Origin: Synaphobranchus kaupii
Taxonomy: Eukaryota; Chordata; Actinopteri; Anguilliformes; Synaphobranchidae
Reading direction: 5' to 3'
NCBI GenBank assembly: GCA_029718625.1
Contig: CM056376.1
Coordinates: 79,864,710-79,928,709 of the forward strand
Length of the DNA stretch: 64,000 nt
Every line of letters starts with the position of its first letter. The first letter of the stretch is position 1. Positions 1 through 11,462 of the stretch are shown here, piece after piece. Below the pieces are notes generated by a model. The model did no database searches, had not been told where the DNA came from, and saw only the letters and a program-made list of their open reading frames with translations. The translations under genes and the position numbers were made by a program.

Positions 1-1
1 T

Positions 2-673
2 GCTACATGCGGTGAGAGGGCAGTCTCGCTGTCTGTGGTGTATTCTGTGGTGTGTGGCCTCATGAACGAGCACCTGCGGCCATCAGAAGAGAACAGCATC
101 TCGTTCAACACCTTCGTGAATGCTGTGCGCAAGTCACTCGAGGACCGATTCAAACCATCGGACAGAGAGACTGGAGCACACCCTGCTCTTGTGACCTCAG
201 TGCTAGACCCTAGGCACAAGAAGCTGAAATTTGTTGCAAGAGATATACGGGATGCTGCGAGATCTCACGTTGAAGACCTTTACCAGCAGGAAAAGACACG
301 GACAGATAGAAGCACAGTCCAAGATGACCCAGAAAACACAGAAGTAGGCAAGAGAAAGAGGGAGAGCGCAATGTCTTTTCTCCTTGGGTCAACATATGAC
401 GAGGATACCACAGAGCGATCTGAGCTGGAGACATATTTAATGCAACCAGCTGCCCACTTCGACTCCGACCCCCTTCTGTGGTGGAAAGCCCACGAGGAAG
501 AGTACCCAGTGCTCGCAAGACTGGCCCGAAGATATCTGTGTATTCCGGCGACATCGGTGCTGTCCGAAAGAGTATTCTCTGCATCGGGTCTCCTGGTGAG
601 CAGGCTACGGTCAAGGCTTCTCCCTGAGCACGTCAACATGCTGGTGTTTCTCAATAAGAACCTGCACAAGTAA
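2..673 (+). CDS. hAT-family transposase, C-terminal part (5' cut by window edge)
   Basis: The reading frame is already open at base 2 and runs to a stop at 671-673, so this is the end of a longer protein. The last ~65 residues match the hAT dimerisation domain (WWKAHEEEYPVLARLARRYL, then the SVLSERVFSASG block and a final NMLVFLNKNL). In hAT transposases such as Ac and the ZBED proteins this domain holds the oligomer together and carries the last catalytic-fold segment. The ~150 residues before it are charged and linker-like. The catalytic D-D residues and any BED zinc finger would lie upstream of the window. No frameshift is visible in the part seen. The call rests on the C-terminal block; the subfamily is not resolved. 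Confidence 0.85.
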   Translation, partial: ATCGERAVSLSVVYSVVCGLMNEHLRPSEENSISFNTFVNAVRKSLEDRFKPSDRETGAHPALVTSVLDPRHKKLKFVARDIRDAARSHVEDLYQQEKTRTDRSTVQDDPENTEVGKRKRESAMSFLLGSTYDEDTTERSELETYLMQPAAHFDSDPLLWWKAHEEEYPVLARLARRYLCIPATSVLSERVFSASGLLVSRLRSRLLPEHVNMLVFLNKNLHK

Positions 674-1507
674 GCTATTCATTTATTAATAAATATTAAG
701 ATTTGGCTAGGTAATAAATTATTTAATTAATGATTCGTACTCAATCGTATGCGTAAGCTAGCTGCAAGAGCTGCATTGCAGCTACGCGTAAGCTACTCAT
801 TACAGTTGTTTTGTATCTTTTATGTGTATCAATATGCCCGTCAATATATTATTTAGGCTAATTCTGTTATTCTGTTTCATAGGGCTGCTCACTAGGGACC
901 GCTGACGATGCCGACAATAGCCTACGCTAAGCCAAGGACATTCGTCTGTCTTGACAAATGTTAACTGTCATATTGAGTCCTATTTATTTTCTGTTTTTCG
1001 ATATGTCATGTTTGTTATGGCGTTTTCATAGAGATCGAATCGGACTTGTGGTTGTGTGCGTGTTTTTTGTGTGCGTGTTTTTGGTTCGGTTAGGTTTGAC
1101 ATTAAACTAAAACCTTAAACTAAAATGTGTGAACACACAACTGTTCATAACTTAGTATAGGCTAGGCCTATTAGTTTATTTAGCCAATAGCAACAAAGTG
1201 TGTGAATGTAGGCTATCGTCAAAACGAAATGCTCCACAGCAATTGTTTATTAAACTTTTTTCTCTTTAATCATTGTGTTTTTGTCTCATCATTATAATTG
1301 ATAGTGTTTTTGTCTCATGAGTTTTTGTCTAGGCTAGGCTACTGTATCTGTATAACTCAGTAGAACTTCATTGTCCCCTAGAGAGAAACATGCTTCATTG
1401 GGATTTTACATGGAATTTTATGCAAATTTCTGAACGGTTAAACGGTTAACCGATAAAAATATGGCCGTTTAAACGTAAAGAAAAAATGTCCATTTGTCAC
1501 ATCCCTA
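674..1507 (+). mobile_element. 3' noncoding part and probable right end of the hAT element
   Basis: This AT-rich noncoding DNA follows the hAT transposase stop. At 1430-1507 an AACGGTTAAACGGTTAACCG block is followed by a terminal CACATCCCTA. That layout is typical of one end of Ac-like fish hAT elements, whose other end begins TAGGGATGT followed by AACGGTTAACC. The matching left end is outside the window, so neither the inverted repeat nor the 8-bp target duplication can be checked. The right boundary is inferred from the motif and from the inverted repeat that starts next to it. Confidence 0.5.
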
Positions 1508-1796
1508 CTTGCTACTAAGTTTAATCACTGTGCAAACAGACAAATGAACCGTTATCATTTCGTAATCATGTAGGCTAGTAATGCTAAAAGATAATCACAC
1601 CACTTGCTAACGTTAGCTAACTAACCAACAAAAGCAATGCTTCATATAGCAACGGCCTTGGCTACTTAGACTTGCATTAAACAAGCTAACATTAGCAAGT
1701 GATGTGATTATTTTTTAGCATTAGCTAGTACATGATTACCAAATTATAACGGTTCACTGGTCTGTTTGCGTAGTGTATGAACTTAGTAGTAAGCTA
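1508..1796. repeat. Long imperfect inverted repeat (foldback MITE)
   Basis: The arms at about 1508-1618 and 1685-1795 are reverse complements over roughly 110 bases with scattered substitutions. Examples are TAATGCTAAAAGATAATCAC against a mirrored TAATGCTAAAAAATAATCAC, and ACTACTAAGTT near the outer ends. The spacer is about 66 bases. There is no coding potential. It abuts the inferred hAT right end directly, so it may be a separate foldback MITE or subterminal sequence of a related element. Confidence 0.7.
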
Positions 1797-1940
1797 ACGT
1801 CATTTGTTACGTTTTCCTCTGCCGAGAGTCAAGGTGTGTCTGTGGACATTACCCTACACTCAGGAGTGAACATTACGGTGTAAATAGTGCTCTCATCTCG
1901 CTGTCAGCTGTGTTGTGAGAAGGCGCTGAGTAGCCTAGGC

Positions 1941-2496
1941 CAGTGGTTCTCAACCCTGGTCCTGGGGACCCCCTGTGTATGCTGGTTTTCGTTCCAACCA
2001 CAATTGCAATACCAGAATTTTAACAAGCTGTTATTTTTTCTTAATTAGGTGTTTTTATTGTATAGAGAGAACACTTTAAACTCTTTACTCTCTTAAGCCA
2101 CATTATGTTAGCAATAGCTAACGTTATCATTTGCTTTGTCTTTGAATTCTTCATTATTTACCAAACGGTTAGTTTTAGTGGCCATGTGTCCACAATTTCA
2201 CCAATTATGAGCCAATTGATTCACCTCAGTCTTTAATTTGATCAGTTAAAACATTTTTTACCTCCTTGTAATTGTTTACAATACAGCACAACGTGAATAT
2301 TGGACTTTTATTCTTCATGGCATGCATAGCTATTACTAATATAATGTGGCTTAAGAATGTAAATAATCCCTCTAAACATTAAAAACACCTAATTAAGAAA
2401 AATTAACAGCTTGTTAAAATTCAAGTATTGCAATTGTGGTTGGAACGAAAACCAGCATACACAGGGGGTCCCCAGGACCAGGGTTGAGAACCACTG
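1941..2496. mobile_element. hAT-type MITE with perfect 8-bp target-site duplication
   Basis: The element starts CAGTGGTTCTCAACCCTGG and ends with its reverse complement. The arms are complementary for well over 100 bases, including a mirrored block through ACCACAATTGCAATAC and CTTAATTAGGTG. It is flanked on both sides by GCCTAGGC (1933-1940 and 2497-2504), an exact 8-bp duplication. A CAGTGGTTCTCAA terminus with 8-bp duplications is the signature of Charlie-like hAT nonautonomous elements. The 556-bp length and lack of an ORF fit a MITE mobilised in trans. Confidence 0.9.
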
Positions 2497-2504
2497 GCCT
2501 AGGC

Positions 2505-3092
2505 TACAGGGCTGATGCTGGCCTCTCAAGAAGCACCGACTGTTTCAGGTGACGATAATATTTATGCATTACTCCGATTGCCGGTTGGAGGCTAATAACC
2601 TTACTGGTCTTCCCCCTCCATGGTGCACGGACAACAGTAGCTACTATGACAACAGCCTACCAGCCATGGATATAAAAACGTAGATCTATGCCGCATCAGC
2701 CGCTGTGTAGCTAACGTTGCAGCGATACTAATATTGAAAATGTATGTAGGCTACATTCTGTAAAAAGAAACAATCATGCATGGCTTTTTTGTGTGAAAGT
2801 ATCCACATTCTGGAATGAGTTAATTGTCTACAAATAGCCTGGCCACCGTCGGGCGGTCAGGATCCACATGAATAAATGGTAGTGTATTGACAGATGCAGA
2901 TTTCCTCCGATAAAATCGACTGTAACTCGCTTAATTCTCAACTAATTTTCGTGAAATTTGGCTTTTTATAGTATATAAAATATATGTATGTGAGAGTGAG
3001 AATATATGTATGTGAGAGAGAGAATATATGTATGTGAGAGGTCCAACATGAATTATGGCCTAAACGGCCCCTCATAAAAATCCAGTTTATAC
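2505..3092. other. No gene recognised; small TATGTGAGAG tandem repeat
   Basis: I see no gene or TE end in this stretch. Around 2982-3040 a TATGTATGTGAGAG motif with an AATA spacer is repeated about three times as a short minisatellite. The small minus-strand ORF across it is low-complexity and not credible. Confidence 0.5.
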
Positions 3093-3385
3093 ACGCTAAG
3101 AATTTTCTATGTTCAGATAGAGAAACAATAATATTGTAAAACGTTATACAAATAAGCATTCGCTGTTTTCCCTTGCTTACTGTACTATATACAGTACCTG
3201 ATGCACTTTAGGTTTAGAAGACACCTAATTTATTTCTCCAAAAATCTCTCATATAAATATGCTTATGAAACCAAATATTCTACCTTGTAGAAAGCTACAA
3301 AATTTTTGTGATTAACCCTGATGAGTTTCTTGTTACATTTTGCATTTTGCCAAAGTCCCGTACAGTCGACATTTCCACAGTAATT
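3093..3385. repeat. Direct repeat, left copy (pairs with 4548-4840)
   Basis: This stretch is repeated about 1.45 kb downstream with moderate divergence. The shared landmarks, in order, are AGAAACAATAATATT, TTTTCCCTTGCTTACTGTAC, CTCGTATAAATATG-like sequence, AACCCTGATGAGTTT-like sequence and CAAAGTCCCGTACAGTCGAC. There is no coding capacity. Two same-strand copies around a 1.2-kb interior could be diverged LTRs or two copies of one dispersed repeat. TG...CA ends and target duplications are not evident. Confidence 0.65.
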
Positions 3386-4030
3386 CCGATGCAGCTGTCC
3401 TACTTGTCTCCGTACATGGAGTTTTTGGCGATTTTGTTCGGAACTGTAGTTCTGTTCGCCCTTCGGTACATGTCTTCCCATAGGGAGACTGGACGATTTT
3501 GTGGACATGTTTGTGTGTGACTGCGAGTCTCTGAAAGTAGCCTTGGACCGTTAGTTTTCTGTTCCATTTCGCCTTGTTACATATTCCTTTACTGAGAGGC
3601 ACAGCGTTTATTTTCTATCAAACTCGTGTTAGTCTTTTAGCCGGTAATGTCCGGTGCAGCTGTCCGGTTTCGTCCTTTTTTGTTCGGAACTGTTGTTCTG
3701 TTTCGTCTTTTGGTACATGTCTTCCTATAGGGAAGATTGGGCGATGTTGTGGACATGTTTGTGTGACTGCGAGTCTGAGAGTAGCCTTGGAACGTTGGAT
3801 CTGTTCTTTTCGCCTCCTCATATTCTATCGGATTTGCTGTGTGTTTTGTTTGTGCCATTGTGCTACTTGCCTGTTCTTATGCGTCTGGGCGTTTGTTATT
3901 TCTGGCTCTCTTTAGTCACTTAGCTCGTAGAAGTATTTTGTGCTTTGTGCCATTCGTCTTGTTTGGTTCTCTTACTGAGAAACCTGGCGTTTGCGCTTCT
4001 AATCGTTGGCGCGTGACAGTGAGCCGGTGA
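3386..4030. repeat. Dispersed repeat with internal duplicated ~230-bp unit
   Basis: A unit of GGTGCAGCTGTCC, then TTGTTCGGAACTGT, GGTACATGTCTTCC, GACATGTTTGTGTG, GAGTCTGAGAGTAGCC and GGAACGTTGG occurs twice in tandem here (about 3389-3555 and 3652-3805). A third copy lies in opposite orientation at 31541-31800. Short ORFs arise in several frames of each copy but differ between copies, so this is not a conserved protein. It may be part of a retroelement LTR or untranslated region. The family is not identified. Confidence 0.6.
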
Positions 4031-4547
4031 GTGGCTTTGGTCTGTGTGTTCTATGTCTTGTCTCCCTTCCTTATCTGCGGGGTTTCCCGCCTTAGTGGCC
4101 TTAGGGCTTATGAATCCCCTTGCTGCGTTTGGCTCCTCCTACCTCACACGTCACGCCCACATTACAAATTTTTGTTGTTTTGGGCTCTGTACACATTGGA
4201 TTTTAAATGGAACAGTGGTGGAACTATGAGGTTAACCCCTTGGCGCAGATGGCAAATTTCACCTATTTAGGGGGTGCTCTGTTTAACCCTATAGACTTCA
4301 CCCCTAGTGGTTGAGATGCATGCGACTCAGTTACAGTATTCATGTTCATCTGAAAATATAAACTACAGCTTTAAGAAAACCCCGTAAATTTTGACGCAGT
4401 ATTTTTTTAAAGGGTAGCCTCTTGCGAAAACCGCAGCTTCTCCAATGACACTGCCGTGCAATAAATTAGGAGGGTGCTATTAGTAGCCCACAGCACTTAG
4501 GACCTTCCTCTGGCTACAGCCACAGACTGTAAAATGCATCAAATGCA
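4031..4547. other. No gene recognised
   Basis: This is the interior between the two direct repeat copies, after the duplicated unit. It contains only short chance ORFs. I see no domain, terminal repeat or RNA gene. Confidence 0.4.
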
Positions 4548-4840
4548 CTGTATATACTAAGAAAATCATGTTGATGTATAGAAACAATAATATTTTTTTA
4601 AAACGTTGTACAAATGAGTATTCGCCGTTTTCCCTTGCTTACTGTACTATATACAGTACCTGATCCACTTTCGGTTTATAAGACACCTCATTTTTTGCTC
4701 CAAAATCTCTCGTATAAATATGTTTAAGAAACCAAGTACTTACCAGTATATTCAGCTGCAGCTCTCATGAACCCTGAAGAGTTTATCTTGTTATATTTCG
4801 CCAAAGTCCCGTACAGTCGACATTTCCGCAGTGACCACCC
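4548..4840. repeat. Direct repeat, right copy (pairs with 3093-3385)
   Basis: This is the second copy of the repeat described at 3093-3385. It is collinear from a CTAAGAA-type start to CCGTACAGTCGACATTTCC. After the shared end the two copies diverge abruptly: this one continues GTGACCACCCC and the left one continues into the GGTGCAGCTG unit. That break suggests insertion of the 3386-4030 unit into one copy, or an LTR-like boundary. Confidence 0.65.
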
Positions 4841-5356
4841 CCTCGCACTGAGGGCTGAAATACGTTGCTGTACTTGTGTGAATACACATGCGCTTTCGTA
4901 CGTTCTTTTTTAAACGTATTTAAATACATTAGGCGACGTATGTTATGGTTATTATATATATACTGTATGTGACTATTCTGAAATAAATGTATTCTGTAGC
5001 AAATTTCTGAATGATACAGCTTCTTCTTCAGTTCAAACTTAAAACCATGGATTTTGCAGGGAATATTTTTTTAGATGTTGACATTTAAATAAAACTAGTA
5101 GAAACCAGGAGGACATTGCCTCAAAAGGGCCAAAGTAAATAGGGTTAAGGCTTTATAACTCCAGGTGTGAGCATCACATAAACTTGGTAAATGGCTTTAA
5201 TGAAAGAAGACTGGTGTACCATTTACAATACAAACTTAGATTTGTTTATTTTCATAATTTAATTCAAAATAAAGTGCCACAAATGCAAAGAAACTAGTAG
5301 TTTTATTAATAGTTTTTATTTTTTTATTTTGCTGAGAGCTACATAAGTGAAATCGG

Positions 5357-5400
<44 letters not shown>

Positions 5401-6869
5401 TTCCTGGATCGTAAACTCCATGTCCACAAGTTTAGCAAAATCTGAGGATGATATGCAGAACTACTAAAAGTCTATGATGCAAAATATAGCAGTGTACCCT
5501 GTTGTCCATAGTGTCTCCAAATCTATTCAAATGGCTAAATTGTGCACCACTCTAAATAAAAAAAAATGATGATATATTTAATTACAAATCAACAGTTTTG
5601 GCTCATAAAACTCACTTTTGCATAATTTAAGTAGGGAATTACTATATTTTCATCAGTATAGGGGGGTAAGATATCTATGGGTCCAAAACCCCTATGCAAA
5701 ACATGTCATAAAATGAATTAATTTGTTTTGTCCATTACAAAACAAATACATTTGCTCCTTCTGATGGCTTAAGATGAAAAACATTGATATCACAGTGTTA
5801 CATACACCTAAATATGTTGCCTAATCATTCACTCTTGTACCTCAATAAAACATCACTTGTCCCTGTACTCTACAGTATGTATACTTTTGTCCTGGGATTG
5901 CATTTTTCTGTATTCTTTTAATCTTTTATATTGTCCTATTCATAATGACTCCAAGGAAATTTTTACCTTAATCTACCACATATCAGCGCACAGTAAATTG
6001 GAATGAGCATTTGTCATGCCCTAAGAGACAAGTATACGCCATAGCCTATATTATGTATGATAACATGAACATAAAACAGTTTTCCACCATCTGCAAAATG
6101 CTGCCAAATGTTCTATCTTCAATGAACATCGGTAGCCTACTTCAAAAATACATTTAACGATTGCACTACAGTATGTGAAATGCACTCAAAATGCGAAAAT
6201 AACAATAGGGCTATCAAACATATTGGAAAGACAGTGCTCGAGTGGAAACACGAACGTACGTATGTAGCCAGCGAGACCAACGGTATTTTAGACGCAAAAA
6301 TACTTACATATCGCAAAAGGGAAATTCCCCTGCATAATGCGTATTCTATAGTGCTTGCGTAATACTAGACAGTTAAAACGAAAACTGCCGTTACGCTGGG
6401 CTGTAGTAAATTGCTCAAAGCACCCAAAAAGACTTGGCATATACCGTTGCGAAGGTTATAATGTACTCTATTGGATAAAAAAGCCGACAATTAAACCAGA
6501 ATGAACTGTAATGCATGAGACAGGCTTACAGGGCATGGGGCTATTACGCGGCCACGTTTCAGATAGTGTAATAGCGGTATAAAGTGTTGTATATTTCTCA
6601 AACCGATTGTACCAGACAACAAATGACAACTGAATTTTGAAAGGAACATCTCGATGTGTAAAACCTATGGTAGGATTCTATATTTATTTCATATTTAGTA
6701 GCATATATTGCTAGTAGAATACATGGTAGAATGAGATAGTACTTTCACAGTTTATTTTGCATTTGAGTGAGCAGGGCTTTTCAGGCATACGATCAGGCTA
6801 TTGTTGGGTTTATCTCGTTGCTATGGCGTTATTCTAAATATTAAAAATGATTACTTTATTCTGTATATA
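4841..6869. other. AT-rich DNA without recognisable gene; (AT)n at 5358-5397
   Basis: I see no transposon end, domain or RNA gene. The only clear structure is a perfect AT dinucleotide array of about 40 bases at 5358-5397. Short ORFs in the stretch have no family character. Confidence 0.5.
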
Positions 6870-7079
6870 AATGCAGGGGTGCCAATAATTGTGCCACACA
6901 TGGTTTTGTTAAAAATAATTTTTTTTTTTTTTTTTAATAATAAATTTACTTCAATTAAAGGTTGGATTTTTAAAAGATTTATCAGTGTGACATTAAGCGA
7001 ATTCACCAAACCGTGAATTTTTTATAACCCTTTTTACTCATCTTTACCAGGGGTGCCAATAATAGTGGAGGGCACTGTA
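6870..7079 (+). mobile_element. 3' end fragment of a Tc1-like element
   Basis: The fragment ends CAGGGGTGCCAATAATAGTG followed by GAGGGCACTGTA. This is the characteristic terminus of a large family of fish Tc1-like elements, and TA is the expected target site. An internal GGGGTGCCAATAATTGTG near 6874 is a second copy of the same motif, as seen in the 3' region of these elements. No transposase or left end is present, so this is a truncated remnant. Confidence 0.7.
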
Positions 7080-7966
7080 TATACACGTCACAGGTTGAAC
7101 CAGGCAAATCCCGTGCCCGAATCCAGACCTTTTTTTTTTTCCTTGGATCCACCACTCCCCAAACAGTACACTAGACAGAAATAAAGGTCAAAATTATTTT
7201 TATTTACTACAATTCATTTAAAACAATGAGTCATAGTATCACACGACTGAAGCACGCACGCACGCGAACCTTGGGGGCTGCCGGCCACCCGGCCCCACAA
7301 TACTTATGAGGGTAAAGCCCACACAAACAAACACGGCGGCATATACTCATACAATAACAAAACTCGCCAACATTCCACACCAAAGAAATAACATGAAACA
7401 TACAAAAGAATCTATGTTGTAGAGTCCTACCCACGGCACCACTCTGGGAGGACTGCCAGCAACAGCTCATCGCCGTATCTCCCGGCACACTGGCTCCGTT
7501 GCACTGATCAGCTCTGCAGTTCGCCAGTTCCGGATATAACGCCGCTGTTGTGGTTCTTGTTTTCAGAGGCGCCTCAGATTGTTTTCAGCTGCCCGCCTTG
7601 TCCAGGTAAGTTCTCGCCGTACATAGACACAGCACATTCGCATTCATACCAAGAAACATAATCAAACTAATAACAAAAAAAAGAAAAGAAAAGGAACACC
7701 ACCTCATGTAAGCACCCAGAGACCCACCCACACACACTCTGGCTCACCTTCCGTCAGTTCTCTCTCTTTACCCCAGGTGCGCTTCATTATATTCCCTCAG
7801 GGAACCCAGCCCCAGCATTCCCTTCCAATCACTCAATACACTCATTCAAACACTGACTCTTCCAATCATCCAATCAATCATTCAATCTGGCTTAGTAATT
7901 ATCCCATCTACTACGACAGCCACCATCATTCCCTCCTCACTGAGGGAGACCGCGAACATGCTACAT
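7080..7966. other. No gene recognised; GC-richer unclassified stretch
   Basis: This stretch is more GC-rich than its neighbours and carries CpG-rich segments around 7250-7350 and 7480-7580. I see no terminal repeats or family domains. A retroelement LTR is conceivable, because an AATAAA-like signal lies on the minus strand near 7200, but no pair or primer-binding site supports it. Confidence 0.35.
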
Positions 7967-9534
7967 ACAGTATATAGAGTCAAGCCGGAAAGTCTGCACA
8001 CCCCTTTCACCTTCTCCACGTTTTATTACGTTACAGACATATTCTACAATAGATTGAGTTCATTTTTTGTCTCCAAATTCTACACAAAATAGCCCATAAT
8101 GACAAAGTGAAAACAGGATTTTAGACATTTGTGCTAATTTATTAAAAATCAAAATGTAAAATATCATATGTACACAAGTGTACTGATATGACACCCAAAA
8201 GTGAGCTGAGGTGCATTTTGTTTCCATTGATACTGCTTGAGATGTTTCTACAACTTAATTGGAGTCCACCTGTGATAAATTCAATTGATTGGACATGATT
8301 GGGGATTGCCAACACCTGCCTATATAAGGTCCCACAGTTGACAGTGCATGTCAGAGCAAACTCCAAGCCATGGGGTCAAAGGAATTATCTGCAGACCTCA
8401 GAAACAGGATTGTGTCAAGGCATAGATCTGGAGAAGGGTACGGAAAAATCTCTGCAGCTTTACAGGTCCCAAAGAGCACAGTGGCCACCATCATTCGTAA
8501 ATGGAAGAAGTTTGGAACCACTAAGAATCTTCCTAGACCTGGCCGCCCAGCCAAACTGAGCAATCGGGGAAGCCGGGCCTTGGCCAGGGAGGTGAGCAGG
8601 AACCCGAGGGTCATTCTGACAGAGCTCCAGCGTATCCTTGTGGAGATGGGAGAACCTTTCAGAAGATCAACCATCCAGGCAGCACTCCACCAATCAGGCC
8701 TTTATGGTAGAGTGGCCAGACGGGAGCCCCTCCTTAGTAAAAGGCACATCACAGCCCGCTTGGAGTTTGCCAAAAGGCCAAAAGGCACCTAGAGGACTCT
8801 CAAACCATGAGAATCAAGATTCTCTGGTCTGATGAAACCAAAATTGAACTTTTTGGCCTGAATACCAAGCGTCACGTCTGGAGGAAACCAGGCACCGCTC
8901 ATCACCTGGCTAATACCATCCCTACAGTGAAGCATGGCGGTGTGGGGATGTTTTTCAGCAGCGGGAATGGGGCGACTAGTCCTGATAGAGGGAAAGATGA
9001 ATGCAGCTAAGTACACCGAGATCCTTGAAGAAAACCTGCTCCAGAGCGCTCTGGACCTCAGACTGGGGCGAAGGTTTACCTTCCAACATGACAACGAGCC
9101 GAAGCACACAGCCAAGAGAACAAAGGAGTGGCTTCGGAGAAAGTCTGTGCATGTCCTTGAGTGGCCCAGCCAGAGCCCAGACCTGAATCCAATTGAACAT
9201 CTGTGGAAAGAGCTGAAAATGGCTGTGTACCGACGCTCCCCATCCAACCTGACGGAGCTTGCAAGGATATGCCAAGAGGAATGGGCAAAAATGTCCAGAA
9301 ACAAGTGTGCCAAGCTCGTAGCTTCTTTCCCAAGATGCCTTGAAGCTGTAATCACTGCCAAAGGTGCAGCAACCAAGTATTAGGCTAAGGGTGTGTACAG
9401 ATATGTAACCCCTAAATAACCTATTTTTGTCAGTAAAATAAAATTGCATATTTTCTAAAAACCTGTTTTCACTTCGTCATTATTGGCTATTGTGTAAAAA
9501 AGATACGTACTCAATCTATTGTAGTATAAGTCTG
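7967..9534 (+). mobile_element. Tc1-like transposon, right end interrupted
   Basis: The left terminal region (CAAGCCGGAAAGTCTGCACA, then TTATTACGTTACAGAC and a block ending GACAAAGTGAAAACAGG at about 8118) is mirrored at the right from CCTGTTTTCACTTCGTCAT (9462) to CTCAATCTATTGTAG (about 9525). The outer ~75 bases of the right arm are missing because the LTR element at 9535 starts there. A broken transposase gene lies between the arms. The long inverted repeats, TA-type left flank and DD34E transposase place it in Tc1/mariner. Confidence 0.9.
8370..9383 (+). pseudogene. Tc1-like DD34E transposase, frameshifted
   Basis: Translation starts with a plausible MGSKELS at 8370. Two N-terminal helix-turn-helix modules follow: one around ADLRNRIVSRHRSGEGYGKI, the other after the GRPAKLS linker, a GRPR-like hook. 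The catalytic core is spread over other frames. WSDET with the first D is at about 8827-8841, HDNEPKHTA with the second D at about 9087, and PDLNPIEHLWKEL with the E at about 9180-9210, a DD34E spacing. The frame breaks at about 8785-8800 (stop in KRPKGT) and again at about 8940, where the MVWGCFSAAG motif is split. An intact family member is about 340 residues. This copy cannot make active enzyme. Confidence 0.92.
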
Positions 9535-10197
9535 TGTCGGGTAAGTGAGGATTAGGTAAAATGTATATTTTCTGAATCCAGCGGTTCCAACAGTCAATGC
9601 CCTTGTTAAAACGTTCAGCACTCTGAATACTGAACACCAAGCGATATTGCGTGCTAGAACCCCTCACTTAACCTACATTCAAAATAAGCTTTACGTGATT
9701 TAATTTAATAATTATTATTAAAAATGACAATCATCAATTACATCTGCAAATTATTTGATAGGTAAGTCGAACAGTAACCTGGTGGATCAACTAACAAGCC
9801 AAAAAAGAGTCTAAATCAGGTCTTGAGATTAAGTAATTTTATTAAATGAAAACATTCAATTAGAATAATGACTGGGAATCATACATTCATGAAGGAATGT
9901 AGGCTGACTACTTATAATTCACAAAAGGAAGACATTAAACCAGACATTAATTTGAATATACCAGTAAAAGAGAGATAAGCCAAAAATTGCCAATATTATT
10001 TATCCTCCAGCTGAACAGGAACAAAAGGAAACGCACAAGGAACCAAAAAGGATGAACTTCCCCAAGAAAAAATCCAGAAATGACTAAATTATTTTTTCTG
10101 CAGTACACTCATAAAATACCTTGACAGGGAGGGGATCCATGCCCTAATCGATATCCAAAGACCGCATTTTTTTTATTTAAACGTTAAATTTTACGTT
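9535..10197 (-). repeat. 3' LTR of the non-autonomous element
   Basis: This is nearly identical to 14243-14903 over about 660 bases, with small indels and scattered substitutions. On the sense (minus) strand it holds an AATAAA polyadenylation-type signal (ATTTAATAAAATTAC) and ends CTTACCCGACA. A G20-type tract borders it on the interior side instead of a normal polypurine tract in sense orientation. Confidence 0.8.
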
Positions 10198-10369
10198 TTA
10201 CGGGGGGGGGGGGGGGGGGGGAGGGGTAATTTATGACAAAGACTGGCTTATCTTTGATGTTGGTGGGGGGTTAATGTGTAAGAGAGAGACAGACAGCGAC
10301 AGAGATAGAGAGAAGGGGGGGGGGGGGGGGGGGGGGGGTACTTGACTTATATATATATAAATATTAGAT

Positions 10370-11410
10370 ATCCTACATCCCTCTCTTGTAAGAATAGGTG
10401 CATGCACCCGCTAAAAACCTATTCTTACATCACCAAATAGGAATCACATTACACATTTGAGCATTTAAGATGCAGTTACCTGCTAAACAACAAAAACAAC
10501 TGTCCAAATGGTTCACCAACCATTTTTAAAACATTTAGTCCATGCCCAATTCAATAGTCCCTTTGTGATCTGCTGGCCAGCAGATATATGGACACACTGA
10601 CGTATGTCCCACGATGATCCAGTGTGGTGCAGAGACATATCTCTATTAGACACTCTTTTGTGTCGCTGCTGTTATGACACCCTGGTTCAGTCTCTTCCTT
10701 CTCCAGTGTCCGGGTATCTAGACTGGCAAGGGACAAGAGGTTCCCTGGACTTTGGGTAACATGCAGTGCTTTTTCCCATTAATGTTGCAATTGCATGAGT
10801 GAAATGCAACCTACTCCACAGTGTCTCTACCAGTTATGCACGGTGTGCGGGGGCTCTGTCTCCTGTGACAGGAAGCTGGACGATCCACAGGTGGCAAAGT
10901 GCAGTCAGGACCTCTCTTCTGACGGGGCGGGGGAGCACCTCTTTCCCTGTTGGAATCCATTTTGGCTCCTTTGGCCTGGATCCAATTGGGTGGACTGCTG
11001 ACGGCAGTTGCTTAGGCTAGCTTCTCGCGACAGGGTGTGGGACCGGTTGCACTTGTTTTCACTTGTGTCTGTGGGTGTCCTTTAGGGAATGGCAGGAGAA
11101 GACTGTGGGAGTTGAGGGCTTAGGCATTATCACTCACAGCAACATGTGAAGAGCGGGACAATTAATGATAGCACTGCATGTTATGACCGCTGTCAGTCCA
11201 TGCAGGGGAACCTTACGGACAGGGTTTACCGTCCACGGGATTGCCAGTCTAAAATAATCACATGAATAGGGCAGACGTGTCCATAAGTGTCCAGGAACAG
11301 TATTTGGCGGGGCACCTACACTCTATAAAAGGGACCTTAAACACAACATGGGCATGGTATTAGGTTAAAAGGTGGTGGTAGGGATGGGGGGGGGGGGGGG
11401 GGGGGGGGGG
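10370..11410 (-). repeat. Internal ~1.09-kb repeat, copy 1
   Basis: This noncoding unit is repeated in the same orientation at 11463-12402. Shared landmarks are a 12-bp hairpin at one end, then GGTTCACYAACCAT, CCTGGACTT, GGGTAACATGCAGTGC, CTCCTGTGACAGG, a GACGGCAGT block, GGGGAACCTTACGG and a closing GGTGGTGGTAGGGATG that runs into a long G tract. The copies are perhaps 85-90% identical by eye with several small indels. No ORF is conserved between them. Confidence 0.8.
10387..10429. other. 12-bp-stem hairpin, first copy
   Basis: TGTAAGAATAGG (10387-10398) pairs perfectly with CCTATTCTTACA (10418-10429) around a 19-base loop that contains the self-complementary TGCATGCA. The second internal repeat has the same hairpin with three different but still complementary base pairs, so pairing itself seems to be conserved. 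Confidence 0.8.
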
Positions 11411-11462
11411 ACAGAGAGAGGCCGAGAGAGAGAGAGAAAGAGCAAAAGACATTAGGCAACAT

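Noticed and set aside
3263..4270. Overlapping short ORFs in the 3.3-4.3-kb repeat
   Set aside because: The duplicated units give different peptides in different frames, so there is no conserved protein.
7080..7620. Possible solo LTR on the minus strand
   Set aside because: A polyadenylation-like signal is present, but no terminal TG/CA pair, primer site or second copy could be found.
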